Below are positions 25,514 through 34,901 of a stretch of 64,000 nt of DNA, in pieces. The notes beneath the pieces are model-generated. The model was not told the DNA's origin, searched no databases, and saw only the letters and a list, made by a program, of their open reading frames with translations. Every line of letters starts with the position of its first letter. Position 1 is the stretch's first letter. Both the position numbers and the translations under genes were made by a program. The stretch covers positions 248,001 through 312,000 of the forward strand of contig CP073216.1 of assembly GCA_020342235.1 (NCBI GenBank), read 5' to 3'. Source of the DNA: Saccharomycopsis phalli (Eukaryota; Ascomycota; Saccharomycetes; Ascoideales; Saccharomycopsidaceae).

Positions 25514-28500
25514 TTACTCCGAATCAGACTGTAAGTACTCGGCGTAATCTTCTGCTGATGCAAATACTGGCAAGTCCTTCATCTTTTGTTTTCTAGACTT
25601 CTTTGATTTCCCAGAAGTTTCATCACTCCGCTTCCGCTTCTTGCTAGTCTCGATCTCTACATCTTCGTCACTACCAACCATTTCATCTGCATCCTCCTCA
25701 AACATGGCAAAGGTCTCTCCTTCAGACTCTGACTCATTGTCAAAACTGTGGAACTCATCCTCTGATCCACTCCAATTTACCTCTTTACCATCATCATCCA
25801 CACCTTCCTCTTCCTCTTCCTCTTTTTCATCTTCTTCATCATCTTCATCATCTTCTACTTCGTCATCTTCATCTTCGTTTTCATCTTCATCTTCCTGTTT
25901 CAATGCATTTACAAGGTCATCATCTGAAAATGCTTCTTCATCAAATGAGATATCCTCTTCGCTAAAATCATCGCCCTCGCCATCAATGTCAGGTCTGGAG
26001 GAAACCAAAGCTTTCCAAACTTCATCCTCATCCAAGTCACTTTCTTCACCATCGTTTTCAATAGGAATTTTAGCTTTAGTGTCCTTGTTTTTGAAAAACT
26101 CGTAGAAAAATCTCTCGTCAGGCTGAATATCATTCACATTCCGGTTAAACCAGTCCTTCATATTAACAGGGAGGTCTGCCTGCCTGTTCAAGTTTGTGGA
26201 CTTCATCAACAAGGACATTGTCTGTTCTCCAGACAAAGGCTGCATAATGGATGTCCCCTTTGTTGACCCCGAAGCTTTTGGATTCTTGTAGACAAATTTG
26301 TCCAAAAAGTGGGCCAAAGTATGCAATCCCAAGTCTGGCTTGACCAACTCCTCATTATCACCACTTGAACCCGTAAAAAGTCTCTCAGCATACAACTTCA
26401 CACTAGGATGAAAATGGTTCAAGAAAAAGGCAATCTCCCATAATGCAGTCTTGTCAGCATTGCTAAATCGTGGGTCTCGCTTGTTCATATCATAGCTTGT
26501 GTCTGGATCCACCTCTTCTAATTCATTGCCAAATAATGTCCGAATAGCTGGTTGTGCCTTTTCAAGCTGGGTTAATAAAAAGAACATACCACATACAGAC
26601 CCGATGTTCAACCAACTAGAGCAAACCTGAACAATTCTCTTTACAAAGGCCAATACTCTCTCAATATTCTGATCTTGCTTGATTGACTTGTAAAGCAAAT
26701 TAAGGTATATTCCTTGTTTTGCACTGTTAACCAATCTTTCATCAAGTAACGACTCATACAATGATCTGTAGTATCGAGCATTGTCTATGCCTTGCTTATT
26801 GATGATATGATAGATTAATGACAATGACTGTATGTTTGTGTTGAAATTTGAAGAATGCGCAATTTTATATAAACTGTCCAAATGCTCAAGATACAACTCA
26901 TTTGGGAGATCAGAGAATGGAAAGGCTCTGTTCAAACCACTCAATACAGCAGAGAACAACTTAGTGCTTTGCTCTTCTTTTATCTCGTCACTTGTCTTCT
27001 TCTCTTGCTTGACAGACTTTCCACCCTTTTTCCCCTTTTTGAAATTCTTCTTGGACTTGCTTTTACGCCCCTCAACAGTTCCTATCTCATCAACTTTTTC
27101 GTCCTTCTGAAACTGTTGCTGGGTCACTAATATCTTCTTGAATAATGAAAAATAAGCTGTAATTAACTTGTTTGCCAAATCAGTCTCCTTTCGAGTCAAA
27201 ATTGTTTGGTTAAGAGTGAGTAAAGAATAGTATTTACTATTATAATTCTCATAATTTTTGTTCAAAAAATCAATTACTGCCCTAGCAATTGTCTGCTTCA
27301 TTGCTGGATGAGCTTGTTCCAACTTCAAAATTGCATAAGAGGTCTGAGCAGCAACTTTATTATCAATGTCACCCAATTTATTGATCCCAATGGAAAGCAA
27401 ATTCTGCTCCTGCTCTGGTTTAGATGTCAACAATTCAAATATGTGTGAAACAGTGTTCTTCTTGACGTGCATCACAGAGTCATGAGAAAGCTTTTCCAAG
27501 ATCTCCACCAAGTTAAATACTTTATTCTTTAACTCATCCTCAAAGTAGAATAAAATAAGTTGCTCCTTCGACAAATTCTTGTTTAAAGGCTGGTTTTTAA
27601 AGTACTTAAGCTTTCTCTCTGACGGCAATAGACCTCCAATGAGCAAATCTTTCAACGAATTAATTGCTTGAAGAGCAGCAGTTCTTGATTTCTTTGCACA
27701 GAACGCTAACAATGTGTTAATCGACTTCAAATTATGAAGGGGGGCCTCTTGAATCATAAGTGTAAGGGATGATATCTTATCACTTAATGTACCACCTGTC
27801 AATATCTCAGTAAAAAACTTCTTCTGAGACGACTTTTTGGAAAATTCACGATAATAGGAGGCATTTTCTTCCTCAGTTAATTGCTTTGCCTTTTCGAATA
27901 ACTCTGTAATATCGTCCTTCGTTAATTTTGGGTCAAGTGTAGGTAAGCTTAATTCATCTTGGAAGTTATACCAGAACAATCCCACTGGCATAAGCAAGCC
28001 AGCTGAATTGACTTGAGTCATTTTTTTTATTTCTTGCCTCTGAGCCTCTTTACTTTGTGGTTGTTTTTTCTGTTGAACTTCGTGGTCCTCTTCTTGGGAT
28101 TTACGATTACTCGGATCATTTGGTGATTTAGTTGAACTCGGTGATTCTTCTTCTCCTTCATCCTCATCTTCGTCATCGTCTTCATCATCGTCTTCTTCTT
28201 CACCATCATCGTCTTCTTCTTCTTCTTCTTCACCATCAACTTCTTCGTCTACTTCGTCATCATTGATAGTTTGATCACCTTGCGGAAACCCCATTTGCTT
28301 AATAAAGCTTTCAAGATCACTTTTACTCAATTCCTTACTTCCCTTGGTTTCATTGAATTCTAATAACTCTTCGTCTTCTTTATTCACAAAATCATCGTCA
28401 TCGAGTCCATCGAGTATCTTTAGATCTTCCTCTGTAGCACCTAGTTCAAGTGCTTCACGACGTAAAACATCTTGCTCATTTCCTTTGGAATTGTCCCCAT

Positions 28501-28732
28501 TGACCTTTTTATTATTAGTTTTTTCCTTCTTTTCTTTCATCTTGTCTCTTCGGTTGGTCTTATTACTCTTACTTTGTTTCTTGTTAGCTACCTTTATATT
28601 AGACCCGGTTTCCAGCTTTGAATCAGCTTTTGAATGAGATTTCTTTTTGCTATCAGCGGACTCATTTTGCTTCTTAATTTTGTCGGCAATTTTATCCTTC
28701 AATGAAGCAATATTCAAACCACTACCGTCCAT
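25514..28732 (-). CDS. MAK21: 60S ribosome assembly factor MAK21/NOC1
   Basis: A large nucleolar protein that forms the Noc1-Noc2 complex in early pre-60S particles. The 1072 residues comprise a Lys-rich N-terminus, a long D/E-rich tract (about 155-200), the helical repeat core beginning SAGLLMPVGLFWYNFQDELS, the CBF/Mak21 domain (RYYRSLYESLLDERLVNSAK, KTALWEIAFFLNHFHPSVKL), and an acidic C-terminus with a bipartite basic patch (SKKRKRSDE). The length and order match S. cerevisiae Mak21 (1025). A/T-rich trinucleotide runs encode the acidic tracts. Confidence 0.95.
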   Translation of the reverse strand: MDGSGLNIASLKDKIADKIKKQNESADSKKKSHSKADSKLETGSNIKVANKKQSKSNKTNRRDKMKEKKEKTNNKKVNGDNSKGNEQDVLRREALELGATEEDLKILDGLDDDDFVNKEDEELLEFNETKGSKELSKSDLESFIKQMGFPQGDQTINDDEVDEEVDGEEEEEEDDDGEEEDDDEDDDEDEDEGEEESPSSTKSPNDPSNRKSQEEDHEVQQKKQPQSKEAQRQEIKKMTQVNSAGLLMPVGLFWYNFQDELSLPTLDPKLTKDDITELFEKAKQLTEEENASYYREFSKKSSQKKFFTEILTGGTLSDKISSLTLMIQEAPLHNLKSINTLLAFCAKKSRTAALQAINSLKDLLIGGLLPSERKLKYFKNQPLNKNLSKEQLILFYFEDELKNKVFNLVEILEKLSHDSVMHVKKNTVSHIFELLTSKPEQEQNLLSIGINKLGDIDNKVAAQTSYAILKLEQAHPAMKQTIARAVIDFLNKNYENYNSKYYSLLTLNQTILTRKETDLANKLITAYFSLFKKILVTQQQFQKDEKVDEIGTVEGRKSKSKKNFKKGKKGGKSVKQEKKTSDEIKEEQSTKLFSAVLSGLNRAFPFSDLPNELYLEHLDSLYKIAHSSNFNTNIQSLSLIYHIINKQGIDNARYYRSLYESLLDERLVNSAKQGIYLNLLYKSIKQDQNIERVLAFVKRIVQVCSSWLNIGSVCGMFFLLTQLEKAQPAIRTLFGNELEEVDPDTSYDMNKRDPRFSNADKTALWEIAFFLNHFHPSVKLYAERLFTGSSGDNEELVKPDLGLHTLAHFLDKFVYKNPKASGSTKGTSIMQPLSGEQTMSLLMKSTNLNRQADLPVNMKDWFNRNVNDIQPDERFFYEFFKNKDTKAKIPIENDGEESDLDEDEVWKALVSSRPDIDGEGDDFSEEDISFDEEAFSDDDLVNALKQEDEDENEDEDDEVEDDEDDEEDEKEEEEEEGVDDDGKEVNWSGSEDEFHSFDNESESEGETFAMFEEDADEMVGSDEDVEIETSKKRKRSDETSGKSKKSRKQKMKDLPVFASAEDYAEYLQSDSE

Positions 28733-28754
28733 CTTAAAGTGCTACTATGAATTT

Positions 28755-28770
28755 GAAAAAAAAAATTTTA
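28755..28770 (-). promoter_or_regulatory. A10T4 tract upstream of MAK21 (RRPE-like)
   Basis: A run of ten A followed by TTTT, 23-38 bp before the MAK21 AUG, matching the TGAAAAATTTT-type ribosomal RNA processing element. It also lies in the divergent spacer to the derlin gene. Assignment rests on the motif and the gene's function. Confidence 0.35.
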
Positions 28771-28839
28771 AGTCATCTTGACGGGTAACTTGAACTGTAC
28801 GTGTCAGAAAATCAAATAATCTAACATTAAACTATTAAA

Positions 28840-29694
28840 ATGGAAAAGGTTATGGATTTTTATTATTCGACGCCGCGTCTTACCAGAGTTTTAATGATAA
28901 TGACTATTTTAGGACATTTGGTTGGTCGCAGCTACTATTCACTATATGACACAGTCACCAATCCAAGCCAAGTATATCGTTGGGTTGTTAGATTCTTTCT
29001 CCCTGATCTAATGAGTCCCGCCCTAAGCTTACTCTATGATCTTTATAATTTGTATATTGTATCAACGAATTTGGAAATCAGAAAATTCAACCTATTGGCT
29101 GATTACTTTTACTATTTTATCATTGTGTGTCCGATAATGCTCTATATCAACCACATGTTCACAATATTTGATCTTCCGTGGCTCTCTCATGCGATGATTG
29201 AGTGCTTGATGTTTACTAATTCTCGGCTAATGAAAGGCACACAGGCGCAGTTTTTGTTCTTCAGATACCAATCAGAGTACCAGCCTCTTTTTTCCTTGGT
29301 AAGTGGCCTTCTCAGTTTCAATATTAACAGTACATTATTGGGAATTGTATGCGGCTACTTGTACTGTTGTTTGGAAAATAAGGACCTTGGACCATTGGCA
29401 TTTCAATTACGTGCCGTGATGAGTTGGAAGACTGGCTTGTATGCAGAATACAACGATAGTGGGTATATTCCTGCGCCAGCTTCAGTAAAATGGCTAGTTA
29501 ATTTTTTTCAAACTCTGGTTGGATCAGTTAATCAGAGCCTGGGTCCCAACGAGGGAAGACGTCTTGGGACTGTTAATGATAACGACAGTAAGAAATCCTA
29601 CATGTACACTAGACAACAGCAGGATAACAAAGCCAGTACGAGCGGGTACTCAAGCACGAGGTTTCCAGGCAAGGGTACTAAATTAGGTAGCTAA
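28840..29694 (+). CDS. derlin-family ER membrane protein (Der1/Dfm1-like)
   Basis: A 284-residue multi-pass membrane protein with the derlin N-terminus: a short amphipathic start, YYSTPRLTRVLMIMTIL, then PSQVYRWVVRFFLPDLMSPA (the W-R-x-x-T-x-F-F-like region) and YIVSTNLEIRKFN. Several hydrophobic helices follow and then a charged cytosolic tail. Derlins are rhomboid pseudoproteases that thin the ER membrane for retrotranslocation of misfolded proteins in ERAD. The long Ser/Lys/Gly-rich tail is more like Dfm1 than Der1, but no clear SHP box (F-x-G-x-G-x-x-L) was found beyond FPGKGTKLGS at the end, which is close to one. Which paralogue it is remains open. Confidence 0.75.
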   Translation: MEKVMDFYYSTPRLTRVLMIMTILGHLVGRSYYSLYDTVTNPSQVYRWVVRFFLPDLMSPALSLLYDLYNLYIVSTNLEIRKFNLLADYFYYFIIVCPIMLYINHMFTIFDLPWLSHAMIECLMFTNSRLMKGTQAQFLFFRYQSEYQPLFSLVSGLLSFNINSTLLGIVCGYLYCCLENKDLGPLAFQLRAVMSWKTGLYAEYNDSGYIPAPASVKWLVNFFQTLVGSVNQSLGPNEGRRLGTVNDNDSKKSYMYTRQQQDNKASTSGYSSTRFPGKGTKLGS

Positions 29695-29811
29695 TGTAAA
29701 GATATATTGCACATGCACATTCGGGTCGCCTCTATAGTATAGTTTTGGTATATTTTGCACATGAGCCCTGGCTCAACAATAGTGTAGAATAACAGACAGA
29801 TGCAAATCATC

Positions 29812-30953
29812 ATGACTGATTCAATAGGTAAGGGACTGTGATCCTTGTGTATTTTGATTACTAATAGGTTCTAGATAGGGTCTTTGGTAAGGCGATTAAT
29901 ATTATCAAAGCTCTTTCCACAAGATCAGGGTACGGCTCACTTCCCCGGCCACCATTGGAAGCCCGAATCGTGTTGTATGGGCTATATAAACAAGCAACTG
30001 AGGGGAACGTTGAGGGAATAATCAAGCGACCTGTTGGAAGTTCGGTGGCTGATGAAAGTGCCAAGCGAAAATGGGATGCTTGGAAGCAGTATGAAGATCT
30101 ATCAGCTTCCGAGGCAAAGCGCAAGTATATTGCGTATTTGATTGACACTATGAAGATCTACGCTAGTGGCACTCATGAGGCGCGGGAACTTCTATCGGAG
30201 TTGGAATACTTGTGGGATCAGATAAAGGATCTTGACAGTGGTGATGAGTTGGACAATGAATTCCATAAAAACGACTACAACGATCTCCTATACCAAGAGA
30301 TTTCGCATTCCTCCAACTTCAAGTCGGCTGAGGTTGATGCCGGCTCCAACATGAAAGGTAGCAGCACAGGGCAGACAAACATGCATCTACAGGATTTGTA
30401 CGAGAAGACAAACAGCAACTTTGAGGAGTTGAGGGCGCTCAGAAAAGAAATCAAGTGGGCAATTGAGAGCATGAACCAGGAGGTAAGGCAACTAAAACAG
30501 CGTGTCACTTTGCAGAGAGATGTTGCCAGTGAAATAATAGCTAACAATGCTACGCACGTTGAAAATGATGCGCAAAGCATGGTCACCTCCATGTATAGAT
30601 ACCCATTTTCAAAGGCAGGAACTTCCAGGGCCGTTTACATGCCATACACGTCAAAATCTTACCTTCATTACTCGGTCAGTGATGGTAGGGACTTGGAGTC
30701 TAATCGGTCAAAGGGATATAGAAAGAACAATGATGACGACAGACCCGGGATCTTGAAATACATTGTGATGTTTTTCTCCAGGCTCAATTCCAAGTACTCT
30801 ATTATTTCTAGTGCCAAGGCCTTGATGACAAAGATACTTATAAACGTTTCAATTTTCTATGTGCTCTTTCGCATTGCAAACAGGCGCTTCAAGCTCGTCA
30901 AGAAAGGTGACTCTGTGCAGATTAAATTAGATCTCCCGAAACGAGAGAATTAA
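29812..30953 (+). CDS. ATG37: acyl-CoA-binding peroxisomal membrane protein, Atg37/ACBD5-like, spliced (29812..29827 and 29875..30953)
   Basis: The frame begins in mid-domain unless spliced. An exon ATG..ATAG (MTDSI) ends at a GTAAGG donor (29828); TACTAAT and CTAG ending at 29874 complete a 47-nt intron, giving MTDSIDRVFGKAINIIKALS and an uninterrupted acyl-CoA-binding domain (YGSLPRPP, LYGLYKQATEGNVEG, AKRKWDAWKQYEDLS). The total is 364 residues. A coiled coil (around LRALRKEIKWAIESMNQEV) and a single C-terminal transmembrane segment (ILINVSIFYVLFRIA) follow, the layout of Atg37/ACBD5, a tail-anchored peroxisomal protein that regulates pexophagy. Palmitoyl-CoA binding is known for the family; the pexophagy role is inferred here. 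Confidence 0.83.
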
Positions 30954-31200
30954 CGAAATAAATGATTAGTATGTGTACTTGTCTTTTTCCCAGTGAATGG
31001 GCCGCGCTATTTACAATGTGAGTTTGATGCACTATTACTACTTTTTTATATATTACAGAGATAAAAGCTCGTATTGCCCATTGTTCGTCACAGACGGATT
31101 TGTATAATTGGCAATACAAAACATTGTGCCACCATGCATGTCCAAGAAACAGCATGATTACCCAGCTTCATCATCACCAGGATGCATGAAGTAATTCATT

Positions 31201-32793
31201 TTACCAACCAGGCCTTATAATAGGATCATTTGAATCTGGTCTGACTGGTTCCGGTTCTGTTTCAATCGGTGGTTCGCAATCCCAGCTTCGGGAGACACTT
31301 ACGGTAAATGGATTTCTTTCCAAGTTATACTCATTGTGTGCTATTGCGTAGCTGCATTTAATTCCCCTTGAGCCTCTTACATTAACCTTTGTTCCTAGTG
31401 TTTGAAGCTGGCTCTTTATCGGTTGGCTCTGCCATCGGCTCTGTCTTGGCAATGACATGAGATATGCAGTAAGACCAGACACATAAGATGTGGAATAGGA
31501 TGTGCCGGAAACTTCATAATACAGTAAGAGGGAACCGTCTGGGTATGGTAAAGTGAATCCTTCGCCAGGAGCATAAATTGTAACATGTGAACCCCGAAAA
31601 GAAAATGGAGCAATGGCTCGACTTTCATCGACTGATCCTACCACTATTGCTGAGTTAGAACTGCTAAAGTCATACAGGAGAGCATTATGACTTCCGGTTT
31701 TTTCATTTCCAGCTGAAATGACAAATTGAACTGTTTCATCATTTATGTCATTTTTGGTATCGTCAATAAATTTCAGCATGTAATGCTTCTCCCTCGGTTT
31801 TGGTATATCCCCTCCCATGCTCAAATTAATCACAATACCATTCTTATATTGCGCTTTATTAGCATAATAGTCATCAATCGCCCAGTCAATCATATCCATA
31901 ATGACCTCATACTTCAATGTTCCGCAACTCACTAATACCACCTGGGTGTTGGGGGCCACTCCAAAAGTTTTATGGGCAGCTAATTCTGCTGAAAGGAGTC
32001 CATGCCTAAAATCAAGTTTATTATCATATGAAGCATCAGCAAATACTCCATGGGTTCGTACTTCCTTCAGAAATCCCTTGTACCATTCCTGATACACACC
32101 TTTTCGAGGATAAGTATCCAAAATATAAATTGCTGTACCTTCACCAGCTTGACTAGAATAAGTGTACTCATAGGAGTGAGTTCTTGCCATTTCGTTGGCT
32201 TGTTGTATAGTTGACGAAAGGTCAGCCAAATGCCAATAGTTTGTATCTTTGAATGCTTGCTGTCGCTTTTCAACTAGTGCTTGATCATTAGACAGGACCT
32301 TTGTGATACTTTCACTCTGCACTATTTCAATAGCTGTGGAATCCTGGAATATCACATCGATTTGTGGATTCTTTACCATAGTATTTAACACCAGGTTAAA
32401 GTAATATCCCCCAAAAGCCACGCCTCTAGAACTGGAGTATGTCTTTCCACCATATCCTGTTGCAGTATTTTTTTTGAAATAGGCAATGATTTTAGGATCG
32501 GTTATTTTACGAAATGCAACCTTTTGGTCTTCTTCCGCAGCGGCAGTTATACGACTAATTTCTTCCTTACTAGTTCCTGATTTTAAAAAGACAATAAACG
32601 AATAAGGTACGGCAAACTCTGGGCTTTCCAATTGAATTTTTGGTCCCACGGCAACGTTTGTGTTATCAACTGCCTTTTTGCTATTCTCCTCTGAGGAAAC
32701 ACCTCCTAGAATTGTTGATTTTGAAGTGCCCTCGGGCAAGAGTAGAGAGAACGCATAAACAAGAAAGCAAAACAGAATTAGAAAAATTCTCAT
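31201..32793 (-). CDS. secreted or vacuolar subtilisin-like serine protease (S8), divergent
   Basis: Begins with a signal peptide (MRIFLILFCFLVYAFSLLL). An I9-type propeptide follows (PYSFIVFLKSGTSKEEISRI), then a subtilase domain with catalytic Asp in IYILDTYP, His in DFRHGLLSAEL, oxyanion Asn in VISAGNEKTG and Ser in SGTSYSTSYVSG. All four positions are present, so activity is possible, but the motifs are unusual: DTY instead of DTG, HGL instead of HGT, and the TP-H of the Ser motif is replaced. This resembles the divergent Rrt12/Ysp3 branch of yeast proteinase K-like proteases rather than Prb1. The tail after the domain is Pro/Glu-rich. Confidence 0.82.
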   Translation of the reverse strand: MRIFLILFCFLVYAFSLLLPEGTSKSTILGGVSSEENSKKAVDNTNVAVGPKIQLESPEFAVPYSFIVFLKSGTSKEEISRITAAAEEDQKVAFRKITDPKIIAYFKKNTATGYGGKTYSSSRGVAFGGYYFNLVLNTMVKNPQIDVIFQDSTAIEIVQSESITKVLSNDQALVEKRQQAFKDTNYWHLADLSSTIQQANEMARTHSYEYTYSSQAGEGTAIYILDTYPRKGVYQEWYKGFLKEVRTHGVFADASYDNKLDFRHGLLSAELAAHKTFGVAPNTQVVLVSCGTLKYEVIMDMIDWAIDDYYANKAQYKNGIVINLSMGGDIPKPREKHYMLKFIDDTKNDINDETVQFVISAGNEKTGSHNALLYDFSSSNSAIVVGSVDESRAIAPFSFRGSHVTIYAPGEGFTLPYPDGSLLLYYEVSGTSYSTSYVSGLTAYLMSLPRQSRWQSQPIKSQLQTLGTKVNVRGSRGIKCSYAIAHNEYNLERNPFTVSVSRSWDCEPPIETEPEPVRPDSNDPIIRPGW

Positions 32794-33228
32794 TTTGGTT
32801 TATTTAACGAACTGCGAGTCCTATGATATTTATAACACTTCATCTGAAAATTATAAAACGTACCATTGAACTAGATCTATGGAAGGAGCCTATATGTATG
32901 CGTATGTGATGCTCTGCAGGTATAATCTCATTCTTTAGATGGGAATACTGGGGAGAGGTAACAAACTAGTCAGATCGTTCATCATCCAAAAGTATACCAA
33001 TTATCGTACATGGTTACAGTTGGGGCGTAGTATTATGTCCGTTTTCTGAGAAATTCCTGTCGATTGATTATTCAAGTAATCCTTTTCCTCAAAGCCCTAT
33101 ATTTGATATATTTGGCTGAAGGGTGTAATTTGAGATATACAAAGGCACTAAACGGCATGTGATGTACTAACAAAAAACCTTAGACTGTGATCAATGATAA
33201 GGAAAAACTTAATACGTAAATACGGCCC

Positions 33229-33252
33229 ACAATATTAAATAAATAATATTGT
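33229..33252. repeat. inverted repeat, 9-bp arms
   Basis: Arms ACAATATTA and TAATATTGT are perfect complements around a 6-nt loop. It lies in the gene desert between the protease and YAP1. Purpose unknown. Confidence 0.6.
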
Positions 33253-33417
33253 AGGTTCGGAGCACAGAACTATCAGTAGCTACTATAACAATTATACATT
33301 GTTCCAATCGATACCGTAATATACATTCTGTATATAAAATCCTGAACTCAATTACTTGGAGGCAGTAAAGCCCTTTTATAAGGTATTATAGGTAGGGTAA
33401 TACTGCTCCATCCGGTT

Positions 33418-33446
33418 GTAACCACATCATCAATAATCGTGGTTAC
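33418..33446. repeat. inverted repeat GTAACCAC-N13-GTGGTTAC
   Basis: Perfect 8-bp arms around 13 bp. The left arm resembles the TGTAACCA end of the solo LTR 200 bp downstream, so it could be a remnant of a similar element, or a dimeric protein-binding site. Confidence 0.5.
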
Positions 33447-33626
33447 GAGACCAAGAACTCTGATAGGATAAGTACATTTCACTAATGTACGTCAGCATGA
33501 GAATGGATTATGTAACATTATGAAATGTAGCCGGGGCGCCCATTGGGTACATGATGGTCTCTAATTAAGACTGAATATTTTGAGCTAAAGGGATCGTTAA
33601 TAATTCTTTACAGGGTCCCAATTACC

Positions 33627-33913
33627 TGTAACCAGGAAGGTACACTTCCCTGGTTAGGAGAAATGACACAGCGGTTAGAGACCCTGGTTGTATATATGCA
33701 CGTGACGGGAGGAAGCCCGGGTTATATGTACACGTGAGAGGAATGAAGCCCTGGTAAGGGGTGAGTATAAATATACAAAGGGTGGCGTGAAGGAGGTCAC
33801 GCAAGGTTACGGTCATAATATTGTAAGCTTTCATATACGTGAATAAGGAATCATAGACGCCTTATTCAGCATAACCAGCATTCCCCGAAGTAGATCGGAT
33901 CTAACTGGTTATA
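33627..33913 (+). mobile_element. solo LTR of an LTR retrotransposon (fossil)
   Basis: A 287-bp sequence that begins TGTAACCAG and ends with its near inverse (CTGGTTATA). It is flanked by a short direct repeat: TTACC at 33622-33626 and again at 33914-33918, as expected for a 5-bp target duplication. Inside are three degenerate ~33-bp tandem units, two with CACGTG, followed by TATAAATATA (about 33766-33775), so the plus strand is the sense strand. No gag or pol sequence is present in the window, so this is a solo LTR; it looks fairly recent because the ends and the target duplication are still recognisable. The family (Ty1/copia or Ty3/gypsy) cannot be fixed from an LTR alone. It ends 11 bp before a Pol III-type element. 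Confidence 0.7.
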
Positions 33914-34247
33914 TTACCAGTAGGGGCAGGAGCATGGTCGAATTGGAGCACGTTCCATCCACGACAGAAACGGGGAACGTCCGAGGTTCGACTCCCTCTG
34001 CTGCCCCCCTTTGGTTAGCCGGCCGGGCAGGTACTTCTGTAATGGAGGGAGACCCCATAGGCGTCCAGAGTCAAACCATGAAAGACCACACTTAAGACCT
34101 CGTTGGAAGTTTTTCTGCCCATTTGAAGGGTTTTCTTTCAACACTCAACATAGCGGCGCTGCTCATAGTTCAAGCAGTGAAATATCAATCTCTTCGGAGC
34201 CTAGTATAGCTATAGACCACAAATAAATAATAATAATTACCAGTAGG
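33913..34247 (+). mobile_element. SINE-like retroposon with tRNA-like head, A/T-rich tail and 12-bp target duplications
   Basis: ATTACCAGTAGG occurs perfectly at 33913-33924 and 34236-34247, enclosing 311 bp. The insert starts with a tRNA-like region (about 33923-34006): a box A-like TGGTCGAATTGG (33935-33946), a perfect box B GGTTCGACTCC (33985-33995) 50 bp later, a 7-bp stem ACGTTCC/GGAACGT where the anticodon arm should be, and a partly paired acceptor (GGGGCAG with CTGCCCC). A ~210-bp region unrelated to tRNA follows, and the insert ends in AAATAAATAATAATA directly before the second repeat. This is the structure left by LINE-type target-primed retroposition of a Pol III RNA. A TTTTT at about 34111-34115 could stop Pol III early. 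A 5'-truncated LINE end is the main alternative. Confidence 0.7.
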
Positions 34248-34901
34248 TAGTGTACCAGAGGTTATTCCACTTTACAATAATCAACTTGTATTAGAATAGT
34301 ATAATGTCAACTTCATCTCAAACCTGGAAGTCTGCAGAATATTAAATTTAAAGAATATGGTACGGTACGTTAAATCGTTCATTTCACTAAAACCACACTG
34401 ACGCCACTTTAACTTACACATGAAGTGCCAATTCATGGAATTATTTAGGTGCTATGCCATACACGGTAATATTACGACTATGGATGATTGAATACGTTTT
34501 ATACTGGATTTGATTTAAGGAACTACCTACATATTCTCTTATTCAATACAAAAGAAACAAAAATATCCTATTATAGGTTGTTTAATTTACGTCATCCATG
34601 TTTGGCAATTCTAAAATTCAAATTTTAAAATTGCGATAACTCAATAAGATTATGAATGCAACATGATCAGTTCAGCATAGTTAGCAATTTAATAATCTAT
34701 CCATCTCATTTAATGATATAGGCAACTAGTAGGCGTGGATGGTGTGGTACTATTTATCAACTCTACTGTAATATAGTAACTAAGAATTACATCTACATCA
34801 ATCCAATTATTTCATTTATTAATCTCGACACTTCGCACAACAAGCAGTGGAACAGGAAAAAATACAAACAGAAATCATAATAAGTCATTTTAACAAGTCC
34901 A
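34248..34901. other. right part of gene desert
   Basis: About 650 bp of A/T-rich sequence between the SINE-like element and the YAP1 stop. Apart from the near-palindrome at 34605-34634 nothing recognisable was seen. Confidence 0.5.
34605..34634. repeat. 30-bp near-perfect A/T palindrome
   Basis: The sequence from GCAATT to AATTGC reads almost the same on both strands (two mismatched pairs plus the centre). It could form a cruciform or bind a dimer. No link to a gene is evident. Confidence 0.55.

Larger units (their letters stand above)
32794..33626. other. left part of gene desert
   Basis: About 830 bp without a coding region. It contains two inverted repeats (listed separately) and serves at its left end as the promoter of the protease gene. 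No RNA gene was recognised. Confidence 0.5.

Noticed and set aside
33923-34006. A functional tRNA gene at the head of the SINE-like element
   Set aside because: The D arm and T stem are only partly paired, the anticodon-arm loop is 17 nt, and there is no T-run after the 3' end; a tRNA-derived head fits better than a working tRNA.
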